NCBI GenBank assembly: GCA_017993835.1 | Contig: JAGOLX010000027.1 | Location: 1-64,000, forward strand | From: Phycisphaerae bacterium | GTDB taxonomy: Bacteria > Planctomycetota > Phycisphaerae > Sedimentisphaerales > Anaerobacaceae | Direction of reading: 5' to 3' | Length of the DNA stretch: 64,000 bases | Shown here: piece after piece, positions 40,658-50,196 of the stretch | How the letters are laid out: the number at the start of each line of letters is the position of its first letter | How positions within the stretch are numbered: the stretch's first letter is position 1 | Notes under the pieces: model-generated | The model's database searches: none | Seen by the model: only the letters and a program-made list of their open reading frames with translations | Told to the model about the DNA's origin: nothing | Program-made: the position numbers and the translations under genes

Positions 40658-42814
40658 ATGAAACGGAACCGATACCCGCATTGCCTGGCCTTGGCTTGTG
40701 CGGTCCTCACAGCGCACGTCGCCTCAGCGACGGCCGACATCTCCCTGAGAGCCCAGCAGGAGCACGTCGGACGGTACGAGCGAATCGAGCTGTCCATCGA
40801 GGTCAGCCGGGAGTACGAGAACCCCTTCGATCCATGCGAGGTGAAGGTCGATGTCCTGATTGCAGATCCCCAGGGCCGATCACACGTCCTGCCCGCCTTC
40901 TGGGGACAGGATTACGAACGACAGGACCTCGTGCAAAGCGGCAAAGCCATCGCGTGGTGCTATCCCAAAGGCATCGGCTCGTGGAAGGCCCGTTTCGCTC
41001 CCATGGAGTTGGGGACGCACACGGCACGCGCCGTACTGCAGGATCGTCAGGGCGAGACATCGTCCGAACAGGTAAGATTCGAATCGACGGCATCGTCGTG
41101 CCAGGGTTTCCTGCGGACCGCAAGAGACGATCCGAGGTTCCTCCAATTCAGCGAAGGGCGACCCTTCTTCGCCATCGGGCAGAATCTCGCTTTCATCGGC
41201 GAAGGCCAGTACGTCACCGTGCCGAAGGCGGAACAGGTCTTCGCGAAACTCGCCGCAAACGGCGCCAACTTCGTTCGGGTCTGGACCTGCTGCCAGGACT
41301 GGGCACTGGCTATCGAGGCCCGCAAGAGCGCCTGGGGCCGGTCGTGGGCGGGAAGACTGCCCATCGTGCCCGTGCCCTGCAGCGAAGGCGAATCTCACCC
41401 CCGCAAGTGCGTCCGAATCGAGGGTGTCAGCGGAGCGTCGCTCGCAGCAGAACCCTCGCACAACGTGGCCCTGCGGCCTGCTACAGGATATGTCCTTTCC
41501 GGGAAGATCCGTACCGCCGGCGTCCGGGCCTTGAGAGTCGTAGTCCTGGGCAATCGGTGGGATCTCCCCGCGAGCGGCGACTGGCAGCAGTTCGAGAGGG
41601 AATTCTCCACAGGCGAAAACGGACGATGGCTCGGGCGGATCGTCTTCACCCTTGTGGGCGAAGGCACGGCGTGGCTGGACGGATTGTCTCTCCGCGAGAC
41701 CGCCGGCGGGCCCGAACTGCTCTGGGAGGCAGACGTGAATCGTCCATCGCGAGGTTACTACAATCCGCTGGACTGTTTCCTGCTGGACCAGATCGTCGAG
41801 GCCGCCCAACGCAACGGCATCTACATCATGCTCTGCGCGATTACGCGCGACCTCTATATGGATTCGCTCTCGAACGCGGATAGTCCCGAGTATCGCAAGG
41901 CAACGCATGACGCCCAGAAGTTCATGCGGTACGCCGTGGCGCGATGGGGCTACTCCACCAGCGTGGCCGCCTGGGAGTACTTCAACGAGATGGACCCGGG
42001 CAAGCCGACCGACAGGTTCTACGCCGAACTGGGCGACTACCTCGCGACAATCGATCCCTATGACCACCTCCGCACCACAAGCACGTGGGCTCCTTCCGCG
42101 AGGGACTGTCGCCACGCGCAGCTCGACATCGCGCAGGAGCACCATTACATGCGCCCGGACGACGATGATTTCAAGGACGAGGTCGAGTCCATCGTTCGCC
42201 AGAGCCGGTGGCTCCGTGAGCACGCGCCCGCCAGGCCCGCCTTGATCGGCGAGTTCGGCTTGGCGGACGCCAAATGGGGCCTGAGCGACTACATGAAACA
42301 GGATCGCGAGGGTCTGCACTTCCACAACTGCCTGTGGGCCTCGGCCCTGAGCGGCGTCTCCGGCACCGCGATGTTCTGGTGGTGGGAGGTGCTCGACCAG
42401 CAGGACCTCTACCGGCACTACAAGCCGCTCGCGGAGTTCCTTGCCGACCTTCATCCGGCAGGCCTGCGACCGGCCACCGTGACAACCTCCGAGCCCCGCG
42501 TGCGAATCGTCGGGCAGCAAACCGACGATCGCGCCTACCTTTGGCTCGTGGACCGCCAGGCAACATGGTGGAATCTCGTCGTGGAGAAGCGCCGGCCCGA
42601 TCCCATTGCATCAGCAACGGTCACCATCGAGGGCCTCAGGCCGGGTGAATACGCCGTCCTCTGGTGGGACACGCACGAGGGAGTCGCCACGGCCCGGCAG
42701 ATCGCCTCCACGGAGAACGGCCGACTGACGGTGACCGCTCCGCCGTTCACACGGGACCTCGCCTGCAAGATCCTCGCCACATCGATCCCCGCTGCCAAGC
42801 CCGACAGGAATTGA
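40658..42814 (+). CDS. Secreted clan GH-A glycoside hydrolase with DUF5060-like N-terminal domain
   Basis: 718 aa, signal peptide (LACAVLTAHVASATA). N-terminal beta-sandwich (about 27-140, SIEVSREYENPFDPCEVKVDVL) is like DUF5060. The TIM barrel begins at RPFFAIGQNLAFIGEG and is interrupted by a carbohydrate-binding-like insertion (about 240-345, KCVRIEGVSGASLAAEPSHN). Clan-A catalytic pair: Glu444 in WEYFNEMD and Glu532 in LIGEFGLAD. Retaining beta-glycosidase, probably GH5-related; substrate (mannan, glucan) not defined. A C-terminal beta domain follows. Convergent with the PQQ-propeller gene. Confidence 0.8.
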   Translation: MKRNRYPHCLALACAVLTAHVASATADISLRAQQEHVGRYERIELSIEVSREYENPFDPCEVKVDVLIADPQGRSHVLPAFWGQDYERQDLVQSGKAIAWCYPKGIGSWKARFAPMELGTHTARAVLQDRQGETSSEQVRFESTASSCQGFLRTARDDPRFLQFSEGRPFFAIGQNLAFIGEGQYVTVPKAEQVFAKLAANGANFVRVWTCCQDWALAIEARKSAWGRSWAGRLPIVPVPCSEGESHPRKCVRIEGVSGASLAAEPSHNVALRPATGYVLSGKIRTAGVRALRVVVLGNRWDLPASGDWQQFEREFSTGENGRWLGRIVFTLVGEGTAWLDGLSLRETAGGPELLWEADVNRPSRGYYNPLDCFLLDQIVEAAQRNGIYIMLCAITRDLYMDSLSNADSPEYRKATHDAQKFMRYAVARWGYSTSVAAWEYFNEMDPGKPTDRFYAELGDYLATIDPYDHLRTTSTWAPSARDCRHAQLDIAQEHHYMRPDDDDFKDEVESIVRQSRWLREHAPARPALIGEFGLADAKWGLSDYMKQDREGLHFHNCLWASALSGVSGTAMFWWWEVLDQQDLYRHYKPLAEFLADLHPAGLRPATVTTSEPRVRIVGQQTDDRAYLWLVDRQATWWNLVVEKRRPDPIASATVTIEGLRPGEYAVLWWDTHEGVATARQIASTENGRLTVTAPPFTRDLACKILATSIPAAKPDRN

Positions 42815-42837
42815 GAGGTGCGCCGTACGCGCCGTCC

Positions 42838-44361
42838 TCACGGCGACCTTTGCAGCGCGTAGAGCTTCTTCATCGTGGTTACGTACAGGACGCCGTTGGC
42901 GGCCACAGGCGTCGCGGCCGCTGCGCTGTCCAATCGAACCTCGCCAAGCACCTTCTTCTCGCGTCCCGCCGCGAAGATCCAGAAGTCCCGCCGCCGCGTG
43001 CCCACGTACACCTTCCCGTCGGCGACCAGCGTCGAAGCCCAGATATCGCCCTTGGTCTCGTGGGACCAGCAGACCTGCCCGGTCGCCGCGTCGATGCAGC
43101 GGACCATCCGCCCGCAATCCGCGACGTAGACGAGCCCCTTGTGGACCGCCGGCGTCGAGCAGCAATGCTCGCTCAACTCGCAGGACCAGACCAGCGCCGA
43201 GTCGGTAACGTCGCCCGTCTTCGTCGCGTCGATGCACTTGAGCCACGCCTGGTCCTTGCCCCACCAGATGTCGCCCGCGTGGGTCACGTACAGGCGATTC
43301 TCGGAGAACACCGGCGTGCTCTTGATGTTGCTCGGGCTCACCTCGCGATTGCCCATATACTGGCTGACATTCTCCTTCGGCGCGGTGGGATCGGGATCGA
43401 ATCGCCAGACCCGCTTGAGCATCTCGACCTGTCCCTCGGGCGGCGCCGATTGCAGCGGTTCGAAGGCGTAAACCACGCCGTCACCGCCGCAAAAAAAGAC
43501 GAGCTTGCGGCCGTTGACGACCCCCATCGCAGGCGACGACCACGTCGAATGGAAGATCCGTGGTCCGATCCCCTCGTTGTCTCTCGCCAGCAGCCGGCCG
43601 GTCTTCTTGTCCAGTACGATCAGGCTCGGTCCGTCGGGCCGGCGGATCGCACGATGCGTGTTGTCCACGCCGTTGCTCGTATTGACATAGAGGAAATCGC
43701 TATCGATGAGGATCGAGCCATGGGCGCCGTCGTGCGGCCAGGTCCCCGCCTGGTTCGGGATGTCGAACAGCCAGAGGATGTCCGCGTCGATAGCGGTGAC
43801 CTCCAGCGGCTCACCGTCGCTCGGGACCATGTGCCGGCCCTCGTCGGTGTACGGGCCGTCGTTGCCGTTGCGCTGTCCTTCGATGTCCAGGCACACGGCC
43901 TCACCGCGGTTCGTGATGACGTACACGCGGTTCCCCTCGACCGTCGCAGGCGAGACGATCCCCGCCTTGGGCCAGTCGAGATATGGATCGGACCCGAGCT
44001 TGGGTACAACGAGCTGCCACAGAAGACTGCCATCCTTCTCGTCGAGGCACAGCAGAACCGAACGGTCGCCCTTATGCCGGGGATCGCGAGGCGGATCGTT
44101 GTTCGTCCCGATGAACACCCGCCCCTGGGAGACCGTCGGCGTAGCCCACGTCTCGCTGCCCAGCGGCGCGACCCATTTGACGTTTCGCCCGGTGGCCGGG
44201 TCGAAGTCCTCAACCAGCCCGGTCTCATCGGAGACCATATTCCGAGTCCACGCCTGGCCCCACTGTGCGTGATCGCCCGCGAGGGCACAGGCAGCAGCAA
44301 GAGTGCCGCCCAGAAGAACCGCGAGCAGATGTCGGCAATCGTATCGCAAGCATTGGCTCAT
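42838..44361 (-). CDS. Secreted PQQ-type beta-propeller protein
   Basis: 507 aa from ATG 44361, behind AAAGGG. Signal peptide (LLAVLLGGTLAAACALAG). About seven propeller blades with recurrent WxTPTVxxGRVFIGT, GSLLWQLV, ATVEGNRVYVITN, LVFFCGGDGVVYAFEP and STPAVHKGLVYVADC units, as in PQQ-like/WD40-like proteins of planctomycetes (TolB/BamB-like). No PQQ-dehydrogenase catalytic Asp region is apparent, so this is probably a binding protein rather than an enzyme. Followed on the same strand by the GH172-like gene upstream. Confidence 0.85.
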   Translation of the reverse strand: MSQCLRYDCRHLLAVLLGGTLAAACALAGDHAQWGQAWTRNMVSDETGLVEDFDPATGRNVKWVAPLGSETWATPTVSQGRVFIGTNNDPPRDPRHKGDRSVLLCLDEKDGSLLWQLVVPKLGSDPYLDWPKAGIVSPATVEGNRVYVITNRGEAVCLDIEGQRNGNDGPYTDEGRHMVPSDGEPLEVTAIDADILWLFDIPNQAGTWPHDGAHGSILIDSDFLYVNTSNGVDNTHRAIRRPDGPSLIVLDKKTGRLLARDNEGIGPRIFHSTWSSPAMGVVNGRKLVFFCGGDGVVYAFEPLQSAPPEGQVEMLKRVWRFDPDPTAPKENVSQYMGNREVSPSNIKSTPVFSENRLYVTHAGDIWWGKDQAWLKCIDATKTGDVTDSALVWSCELSEHCCSTPAVHKGLVYVADCGRMVRCIDAATGQVCWSHETKGDIWASTLVADGKVYVGTRRRDFWIFAAGREKKVLGEVRLDSAAAATPVAANGVLYVTTMKKLYALQRSP

Positions 44362-44481
44362 GATGACCCTTTCGACCCGATGCCTGCGGCTCATCCAACC
44401 TCCGAGGCGGCTGCCCAGACACCCCTATCGACCAACACTGCCATTGTACCGCAGCCTCTGAGCCAACAACAGCCATTCCCC

Positions 44482-46827
44482 TCACTGAGCCGGCGTGAAG
44501 ATGACGGCGTCGATTCCCGCGTAGAAGCCGGTCGAGTGGGGATTTCGACCTACCGCCTCGATGCGCAGGGCGTTGACCTGCGACTTCATGTCCACGGCGC
44601 CCAGGTCAAGGAACTTCGCGCCGATCTCGGGCGAGTAGCCGTCGAGCGGCTGGCCCAGCGATGTGCCGTTGAGACTGACGCGGACGATCCCATAGTCGTC
44701 GGCGGTGACCAGACGGAGCTTCAGCACATATCGCCCTGCTTTGACCGACGAGGGGAAAGCCAGGTCGATCCTGTCCCCCTGTTGTCGCAGGCGAACGAAG
44801 AGCAGCTTGCCTCCCGAGAGCGGCGGAAGCAATGCCAGACCGATCTGCTGCGGCTGCACGGTCACCTGCTCACTGGCGACCCTGACCTCCAGCTCCTCCG
44901 CTTCGAGGGCATCGCGAAGGCGGAACGGGCTGGACCAATTCCCGATCCAGACAGAGGAGTCTCTGCTGTTGCCGTGGACAGAATAGACGTCGAAGTCGCC
45001 GGGATTGAACCGTCCCGGGCAGTCGTAGCGGTACTGCTGGCCCCAGGGATCGGCGGGAATCTCATCCACGTACGGCCAGTTTCCCGCCCGTGCCCGGACA
45101 CCTCGGGGACGTTCGACGAGGTCCCCAAGCTCGGTCGGATAGCGTCCCACATCCTCATGGAAGCGTCTGATTGCGGCGTCCAGCTCGGCAACGACGCGCG
45201 TTGCCTGGTCCACCCTCTCTGAGAAGAGCTTCTCCTCGTCGGCCAGGTACCGCTGGAACTGGCCCTGGAGGTCGTCCCAGGGGAAACGACGCAGCGAGAT
45301 GCCGTCCAGGCGGCAGTTCAGGCCAGGCTCGTCCGATTCGAGCACTTTCGTGAGCGGATTGGACCCGACGCACTCGAAGTGGAACACGTAGTCGCCGGGC
45401 GGCAGATCGTGGATGCCAACCTTCTTCTCGAACCAGGTGCCATAGAGGAAGTTCTCGGGCCGGTTCTCCAGCAGAGCCAGATACGGATCGTAGAAGTCCA
45501 TCGCCCGATCGAGCAGGATCTCGCCCGCCGGACCCTTCATTGTCACTTTCCAGATCCCTCCGGTCCTGTAGAGGCACTGGAAGACCGAGATCGAGTACTT
45601 GCCTCGCTCGTCCACGCGACAGGGGACGTCGAACCAGCCGCCGAGGGCGGTGTTGTCCACGAACAGAGCGTGCTTGAGGTTGCAGACGCGGTTGCTGCGG
45701 TCCGCGACCGTCACGCCGGGCGAGGTCTTGATCTGGGAGGCCAGTTCCGTCGTCTCCAGGACGATCTCGCGGTTCACCCGCTCCTCGACCGGCGGGAACC
45801 GGTCGAAGGGCTCGGCGACCGTCTTCTGATACCAGAACGCCACCGAGGAGCAAAAGTCCGGGCGGTACTTGAAATCGTATTGCTCGCGTTTGCCGGTCTG
45901 CGGATCGGTCAACTGCACGTAGCTGCGGCGCTCGATGTCCACCTTGAGCGACTTTCGGAACGTCACAGGCGCCTGCGTGTGCCAGCGGTAGGCGGTGAAG
46001 CGGCAGTCTTCGCCGTTGGCCTCTTTGATGGTGACACCCGTGTTGTCGTTGGTGAAGAGCCGCAGGTTCCAGGCGTCGTTGAAGAAGTCCTCGCAGCCGG
46101 TGCCCACGATGGAAGGTTCCGCTTCCCCGTCGATGTAGAACCGGTCGTCGGACTCGCCGAACCAACTGGCGTAGCTGCACTGGATCGAGAAGACGGTCCC
46201 CACGTAGTGTCCCTCGCCCTTGCCTTCGAAGATCACGTACGGCGAGAAGGGCTTGGCGGGGAACTCCTGCCGGTAGCGGGCGTGGAAATAGAGCATGTCC
46301 GCGGGCGCCTTCGGGAACTCCATCCAATCGAATTGCCAGTAGACGCTGAGCCGGTTTTGCCCTTCGTTCGTCAGCGTGAACCGGGCGGTTTTGCGGAACG
46401 GCATCCGCCAGTAGCAGTTCAGGGCCCGCCCGTAGGAGGTGACCTGGATCGGCAGGGAATTCACGTTGGCCTTCATCCCGTTGCCCGCGGCGAAGAAGTC
46501 GCCGATCGGGGTTTCCACCGACGGCGTCTGGGCGCCGTCCCAGTAGATGCGCAACACGAGCGTACGGGGATAACGCCGGTCCCGTCCCGCGATGGTGAAC
46601 CACATGTGTCGAATCTCGCCCGGACCCTGGAGCGTCGTCAGCTCGACGGTCTTGCCCGGTGCGATGTGCCAGCAATCCTGGTTCGATTCGGGATCATACA
46701 AGCCGCTCGACGCCCGGCGGGCCTGGCCCTCCACGGTCCGCGCGATCTCGCCCAGCGAGTCCGCACCCACGGCCGGCACAACGCACAGAATCAACACAAG
46801 CACAATGTACAGGATGTGTGTCCGCAT
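44482..46827 (-). CDS. DUF2961/GH172-like enzyme with internal GspG-like module
   Basis: 781 aa from ATG 46827, behind AAGGAG. Signal peptide (LVLILCVVPAVGA). Residues 20-370 are the DUF2961 (GH172) jelly-roll pair: GPGEIRHMWFTIAGRD, YWDGAQTPSVETPIGDFFA, YFHARYRQEFPA, GTGCEDFFNDAW, with the conserved Glu in GCEDFF. Characterised GH172 members act on fructofuranosides or arabinofuranosides. Residues about 540-640 look like the C-terminal domain of the type II pseudopilin GspG (AELDAAIRRFHEDVGRYPTE, IPADPWGQQYRYDCPG, DVYSVHGNS). A carbohydrate-binding-like tail follows. Flanked by PQQ propeller and PqaA-like genes. Confidence 0.8.
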   Translation of the reverse strand: MRTHILYIVLVLILCVVPAVGADSLGEIARTVEGQARRASSGLYDPESNQDCWHIAPGKTVELTTLQGPGEIRHMWFTIAGRDRRYPRTLVLRIYWDGAQTPSVETPIGDFFAAGNGMKANVNSLPIQVTSYGRALNCYWRMPFRKTARFTLTNEGQNRLSVYWQFDWMEFPKAPADMLYFHARYRQEFPAKPFSPYVIFEGKGEGHYVGTVFSIQCSYASWFGESDDRFYIDGEAEPSIVGTGCEDFFNDAWNLRLFTNDNTGVTIKEANGEDCRFTAYRWHTQAPVTFRKSLKVDIERRSYVQLTDPQTGKREQYDFKYRPDFCSSVAFWYQKTVAEPFDRFPPVEERVNREIVLETTELASQIKTSPGVTVADRSNRVCNLKHALFVDNTALGGWFDVPCRVDERGKYSISVFQCLYRTGGIWKVTMKGPAGEILLDRAMDFYDPYLALLENRPENFLYGTWFEKKVGIHDLPPGDYVFHFECVGSNPLTKVLESDEPGLNCRLDGISLRRFPWDDLQGQFQRYLADEEKLFSERVDQATRVVAELDAAIRRFHEDVGRYPTELGDLVERPRGVRARAGNWPYVDEIPADPWGQQYRYDCPGRFNPGDFDVYSVHGNSRDSSVWIGNWSSPFRLRDALEAEELEVRVASEQVTVQPQQIGLALLPPLSGGKLLFVRLRQQGDRIDLAFPSSVKAGRYVLKLRLVTADDYGIVRVSLNGTSLGQPLDGYSPEIGAKFLDLGAVDMKSQVNALRIEAVGRNPHSTGFYAGIDAVIFTPAQ

Positions 46828-46847
46828 GGTGACTGGCTCCTTCAATC

Positions 46848-48203
46848 CTATTTGCTGGGTTCCCACAGGCGGGGTAATGACCCTCTCGACGTGCGTTCCA
46901 CCACCGGGGCATCGGTGAGCTTCTGTGGCGTGCTGGACACATACCCCGGCAGCCCGTTCGCGATGTCCCCCACCTCGATCATAAAGGCATCCGGGATCTT
47001 GCCGTACAGGGGGACCTCGTAGTGATCCCCGACCCGACGCATCAGCAGGTGGTACCACATGAGGTCCCGCCAGGCGGGATCGTCGCTGTAGGCATACCAC
47101 GCCTTCACAATCTGGATCTTCGCGTCGCTCTGGACTCTCGCCCGAAAAACGACCCTGCCCTCCTGGCGCTCGCAGCGCACCTCGCTGATCCGGCTCACCG
47201 GGCGGCCGTCGTGCACGTGCGACACCCACATCGCGAAGTCCATGAACTGGATCTCGCTGAAATTCGCATGGCAGTAGTTCGGGATCATCTCGACCGTCAT
47301 GGGAGTCTTCAGACGCTCCTGCAGGATGTTGACGTTGAACATCTTGTAGCCGTCCTCGTTCGTGGCGCCGAGGTAGAAGACCGGCACGGTCACCTGGTCC
47401 TGGAAGAAGGCGTGATGGAAGGACAGGTGCCATTCGACGCGGTCCGTCACGTAGACGCCCTCGTTGCCCATGATGATGGCGGAGGCGACGCGAGGGTCCA
47501 TGGCTGCGGCGACCGTGGCGCTGCGGCCCCGCTTGGAGTGCCCGCCAACCACCGCCTTGAGGTCGTCCAGTCCGAGGAACTGCTGAAAGGCATTCATCGC
47601 CTGGATGTACACGACCGCCAGTTGGCAGTTCATGTTATAGTAGTTCTTGCCGGTCTGCTTTCGCAGGGTCGTGAGGATGCCCATATCCCGCTCGATCTCG
47701 CTGCCGTCGGGATACTGGCCGGGGTTGGACAGGACCATCGTCGGATAGCCCGTCCGGGACACGATCAGCTCGCCGTACTTGTCCACGTGGATAGGGAAGT
47801 AGTCGCCGTCGGGCGAGCCCACGATAACCACCTTGCCCTTGCGCTCGGGGGTCAGATTCCGGCTGTTGTCCGCAGGCGTGAAGACCACACAAGGATGTCC
47901 CCACTTCTTGCCCGCCAGCTCAATGCTCCAGAAATGGGCGGTCACCTTCCGCAGCTTCTGCGAAGGGTCGCTATCGCTGGTCACGATCTCGTCCGAGCGG
48001 ACCGTCCACTCCAGCGGCACGGTGTCCTCTCGCACCAGCGGCCAGATCTCCCTTGGCTTGGGCACGTCGCGCGAGGCCTCCTCGAAATCGAACGGTTTCG
48101 AGGCCGTCGCCTCCTGGGCACGCACGCAAGGGATCGGGTCGAGCCAGACCGCGACCGCCACGCCGCACAGGAGCATCGAAACGGTCAAATGACGGCATTC
48201 CAT
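46848..48203 (-). CDS. PhoPQ-related (PqaA-like) secreted alpha/beta hydrolase
   Basis: 451 aa, signal peptide (LLCGVAVAVWLDPIPC..AQ). Nucleophile Ser223 in VVGGHSKRGRSATVAAAMDPRV, the SKRG pattern of the PhoPQ-activated pathogenicity-related family, which is close to glucuronoyl-esterase-like hydrolases. C-terminal His lies probably near HVHDGRPVSR. Likely an extracytoplasmic esterase or deacylase working on glycans; the natural substrate is unknown. It is the first gene of the minus-strand trio, starting 20 bases before GH172. Confidence 0.75.
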   Translation of the reverse strand: MECRHLTVSMLLCGVAVAVWLDPIPCVRAQEATASKPFDFEEASRDVPKPREIWPLVREDTVPLEWTVRSDEIVTSDSDPSQKLRKVTAHFWSIELAGKKWGHPCVVFTPADNSRNLTPERKGKVVIVGSPDGDYFPIHVDKYGELIVSRTGYPTMVLSNPGQYPDGSEIERDMGILTTLRKQTGKNYYNMNCQLAVVYIQAMNAFQQFLGLDDLKAVVGGHSKRGRSATVAAAMDPRVASAIIMGNEGVYVTDRVEWHLSFHHAFFQDQVTVPVFYLGATNEDGYKMFNVNILQERLKTPMTVEMIPNYCHANFSEIQFMDFAMWVSHVHDGRPVSRISEVRCERQEGRVVFRARVQSDAKIQIVKAWYAYSDDPAWRDLMWYHLLMRRVGDHYEVPLYGKIPDAFMIEVGDIANGLPGYVSSTPQKLTDAPVVERTSRGSLPRLWEPSK

Positions 48204-48362
48204 GACGACTCCTTCTCAAAGGACACCCGCCGACCAGCCAATCCGGATGCGATTATGACGACTCGGGGACACAGTGTCAACCGCGGCGGCAATCGGGAAC
48301 CTGCAACGGGTGTATGACCGCAGTCGCACGCATCCGATGGAGGTTCACGGGGACCAGGGATT

Positions 48363-48445
48363 GTCATTCCCGCGAAAGCGGGAATCCACTCCCCGAATCG
48401 CGCCATATCCCACGGTCTCTGGATTCCTGCTTTCGCAGGAATGAC
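48363..48445. repeat. REPIN-like pair, GTCATTCCCGCG family (copy 2)
   Basis: Left unit 48363-48388 and inverted right unit 48420-48445 (26 bases each) are separated by 31 bases. They differ at two positions that pair with each other inside each hairpin (C-G in one, T-A in the other), a compensatory change. Same family as 19488-19513. The rest of the 395-base gap between the PqaA-like and the small membrane gene shows no gene. Confidence 0.75.
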
Positions 48446-48598
48446 AGAGTCGCGGCAATGTTTCGTCACTCTGCGGGAGGTCGCAACCACGGTCCTGCGT
48501 CCAACGACCGCAGACCTGCGGCATCCCGGATGCTTCACTTCGTTCAACATGACAAGTTGGGCTGTCGGCGAGGCGCCTTGCTGCCTGCTACGGATGAC

Positions 48599-48931
48599 TC
48601 ACGACTCCGGGACGCCGCCCGGAGGAAGCTCGCTGCGCAGCATCCCCTCCTCCCGCAGGAGTTTGATGAGCACGTCAACTCGCTTGCTCATGGCTGCGTT
48701 GTAGGTCCCGACCAACCACGCGAGAGCCAACACGACAGTGTACAACAGCCAGTCCTCTCTGCGGCCGCTGACGTACAGCCAGCCTGTCATCAAGACGAAG
48801 ACCACACTCTCAGCGAGCCACATCTGCCATGACAGATGCTCGCCGGTCAGGAACTCGATCGCGCCCATCCGACGATTCAGTTTCTCGATGAGATGCATTG
48901 CCTCTACATCATTGATGACGCGTCTGGCCAT
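48599..48931 (-). CDS. Small two-helix membrane protein
   Basis: 110 aa from ATG 48931, behind AGGAGAGGCGGCT; a longer start at 48952 is also possible. Basic helix (MARRVINDVEAMHLIEKLNR), then two hydrophobic segments (WQMWLAESVVFVLMTGWLYV, WLLYTVVLALAWLVGTYNA) with a short basic loop, then a C-terminal helical tail. No family recognised. It is on its own between a REP pair and the glycosyltransferase gene. Confidence 0.55.
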   Translation of the reverse strand: MARRVINDVEAMHLIEKLNRRMGAIEFLTGEHLSWQMWLAESVVFVLMTGWLYVSGRREDWLLYTVVLALAWLVGTYNAAMSKRVDVLIKLLREEGMLRSELPPGGVPES

Positions 48932-49028
48932 AGCCGCCTCTCCTTTGCCCATGGTATGGTGAATTCAATGTACACGCCTGGTCATGTGCATATTCTCCGG
49001 TACAGGCGACTGAAATGCAAGACACTGT

Positions 49029-50069
49029 CTATCGCTGTAACTGCTCGACGACCTTGGCGTAGACTTCGTCGAGGGTGATGTTCTGGATCGCATGGGCGGG
49101 ATTGCGGCTGCGGATCGCGAGGCCCCTGGTCGCGGCGTCGCGGGCGACGACACATTCCGGCCGGCCATAGGGCCCGACTCGCAAGGGGTTCGACCAACTG
49201 AACATCATCACCAGCGGCCTGCCCAACGCGGCGGCGATGTGGCCGGGACCGGTGTCGTTGCTGACGACGAGTTTCGCCCGCCGGAGCACCTCGACCAGCT
49301 CGGGCAGCGAAGTCCGACCCGCGAGATTGAAGATGGGGTGTTTCGCGAGGCTCTGGATCTGCTCGATCATCGGGCTTTCGGACTTGCTGCCGGTGGCGAC
49401 GACCGCCAGACCGTGCTCTTCGACCAGCCGGTCCGCGAGGGCTGCGAACCGATCCGCAGGCCAGCACTTGCTGACTTGCGCGGAGCCTGGAATGACCACG
49501 GCGTACCGATCCACGTCGATCCGGTGCTGGGCCAGCAGCGTCTGCACCGCGGGCACAGCCGCAGGCTTCTCGGCCAGTACGAATTCCACGCCCAAATCGC
49601 CCGCACCCATCGCCTCGATCAGCTTGCGGTAGTAATCGATCACGTGGACCCATTCCGGCCGGGGAGGAATGGCCGTCGTGTAGAACCAGTGCGCAAGCTC
49701 CCGTCTCCAGATCGGTCCGAAACGACGCTTGCAGCCGGAGAGCCAGGCCAGCGAGGCGGTGCGAAAAAGCCCCTGCAAGTCGAGCACCGCATCGTACCGG
49801 CCGCTGCGGAGACGCTGAATGAGGGACATCAGCCCCCGGAACGCCGCGGGACTGTGCCAGGCTTGAGCCAGGAGCTTGCGGTCGAACAGGATGATTCCAT
49901 CGAGGTACGGATGGCCGTCCAGGATGGGGGCGAACTCCGGACGCACCAGCCAGGTGATCTTCGCCTGCGGAAAGCTCCGGCGGAGTGACGACAGAGCCGG
50001 CAGCGCCATCACGATGTCGCCCAGCGAGCTGGGTTTGACGAGCAAGATGTTGCGATACGTCTCGGGCAT
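49029..50069 (-). CDS. Glycosyltransferase family 9 (heptosyltransferase-like)
   Basis: 346 aa. GT-B fold of ADP-heptose:LPS heptosyltransferase type: ILLVKPSSLGDIVMALPAL at the N-terminus, GRYDAVLDLQGLFRTASLAW, VVIPGSAQVSKCWPADRF, and SNDTGPGHIAAALGRPLVMM with the catalytic Asp region. Transfers heptose or other activated sugars to LPS core or related glycolipids at the cytoplasmic face. Tail-to-head distance to the Nudix gene (divergent) is 127 bases. No other LPS gene is adjacent. Confidence 0.88.
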   Translation of the reverse strand: MPETYRNILLVKPSSLGDIVMALPALSSLRRSFPQAKITWLVRPEFAPILDGHPYLDGIILFDRKLLAQAWHSPAAFRGLMSLIQRLRSGRYDAVLDLQGLFRTASLAWLSGCKRRFGPIWRRELAHWFYTTAIPPRPEWVHVIDYYRKLIEAMGAGDLGVEFVLAEKPAAVPAVQTLLAQHRIDVDRYAVVIPGSAQVSKCWPADRFAALADRLVEEHGLAVVATGSKSESPMIEQIQSLAKHPIFNLAGRTSLPELVEVLRRAKLVVSNDTGPGHIAAALGRPLVMMFSWSNPLRVGPYGRPECVVARDAATRGLAIRSRNPAHAIQNITLDEVYAKVVEQLQR

Positions 50070-50196
50070 AAGGACGGGATTCTACGCCATGACGACCGAC
50101 AAGGCAATCCGCATCCGGCCTTTGCCCTTGCGGCCAGGCACAGGCAACATACAATGGCGGGTGCGTCCCTTGAAGGGCGGAAAGGAGCCGACGCAG

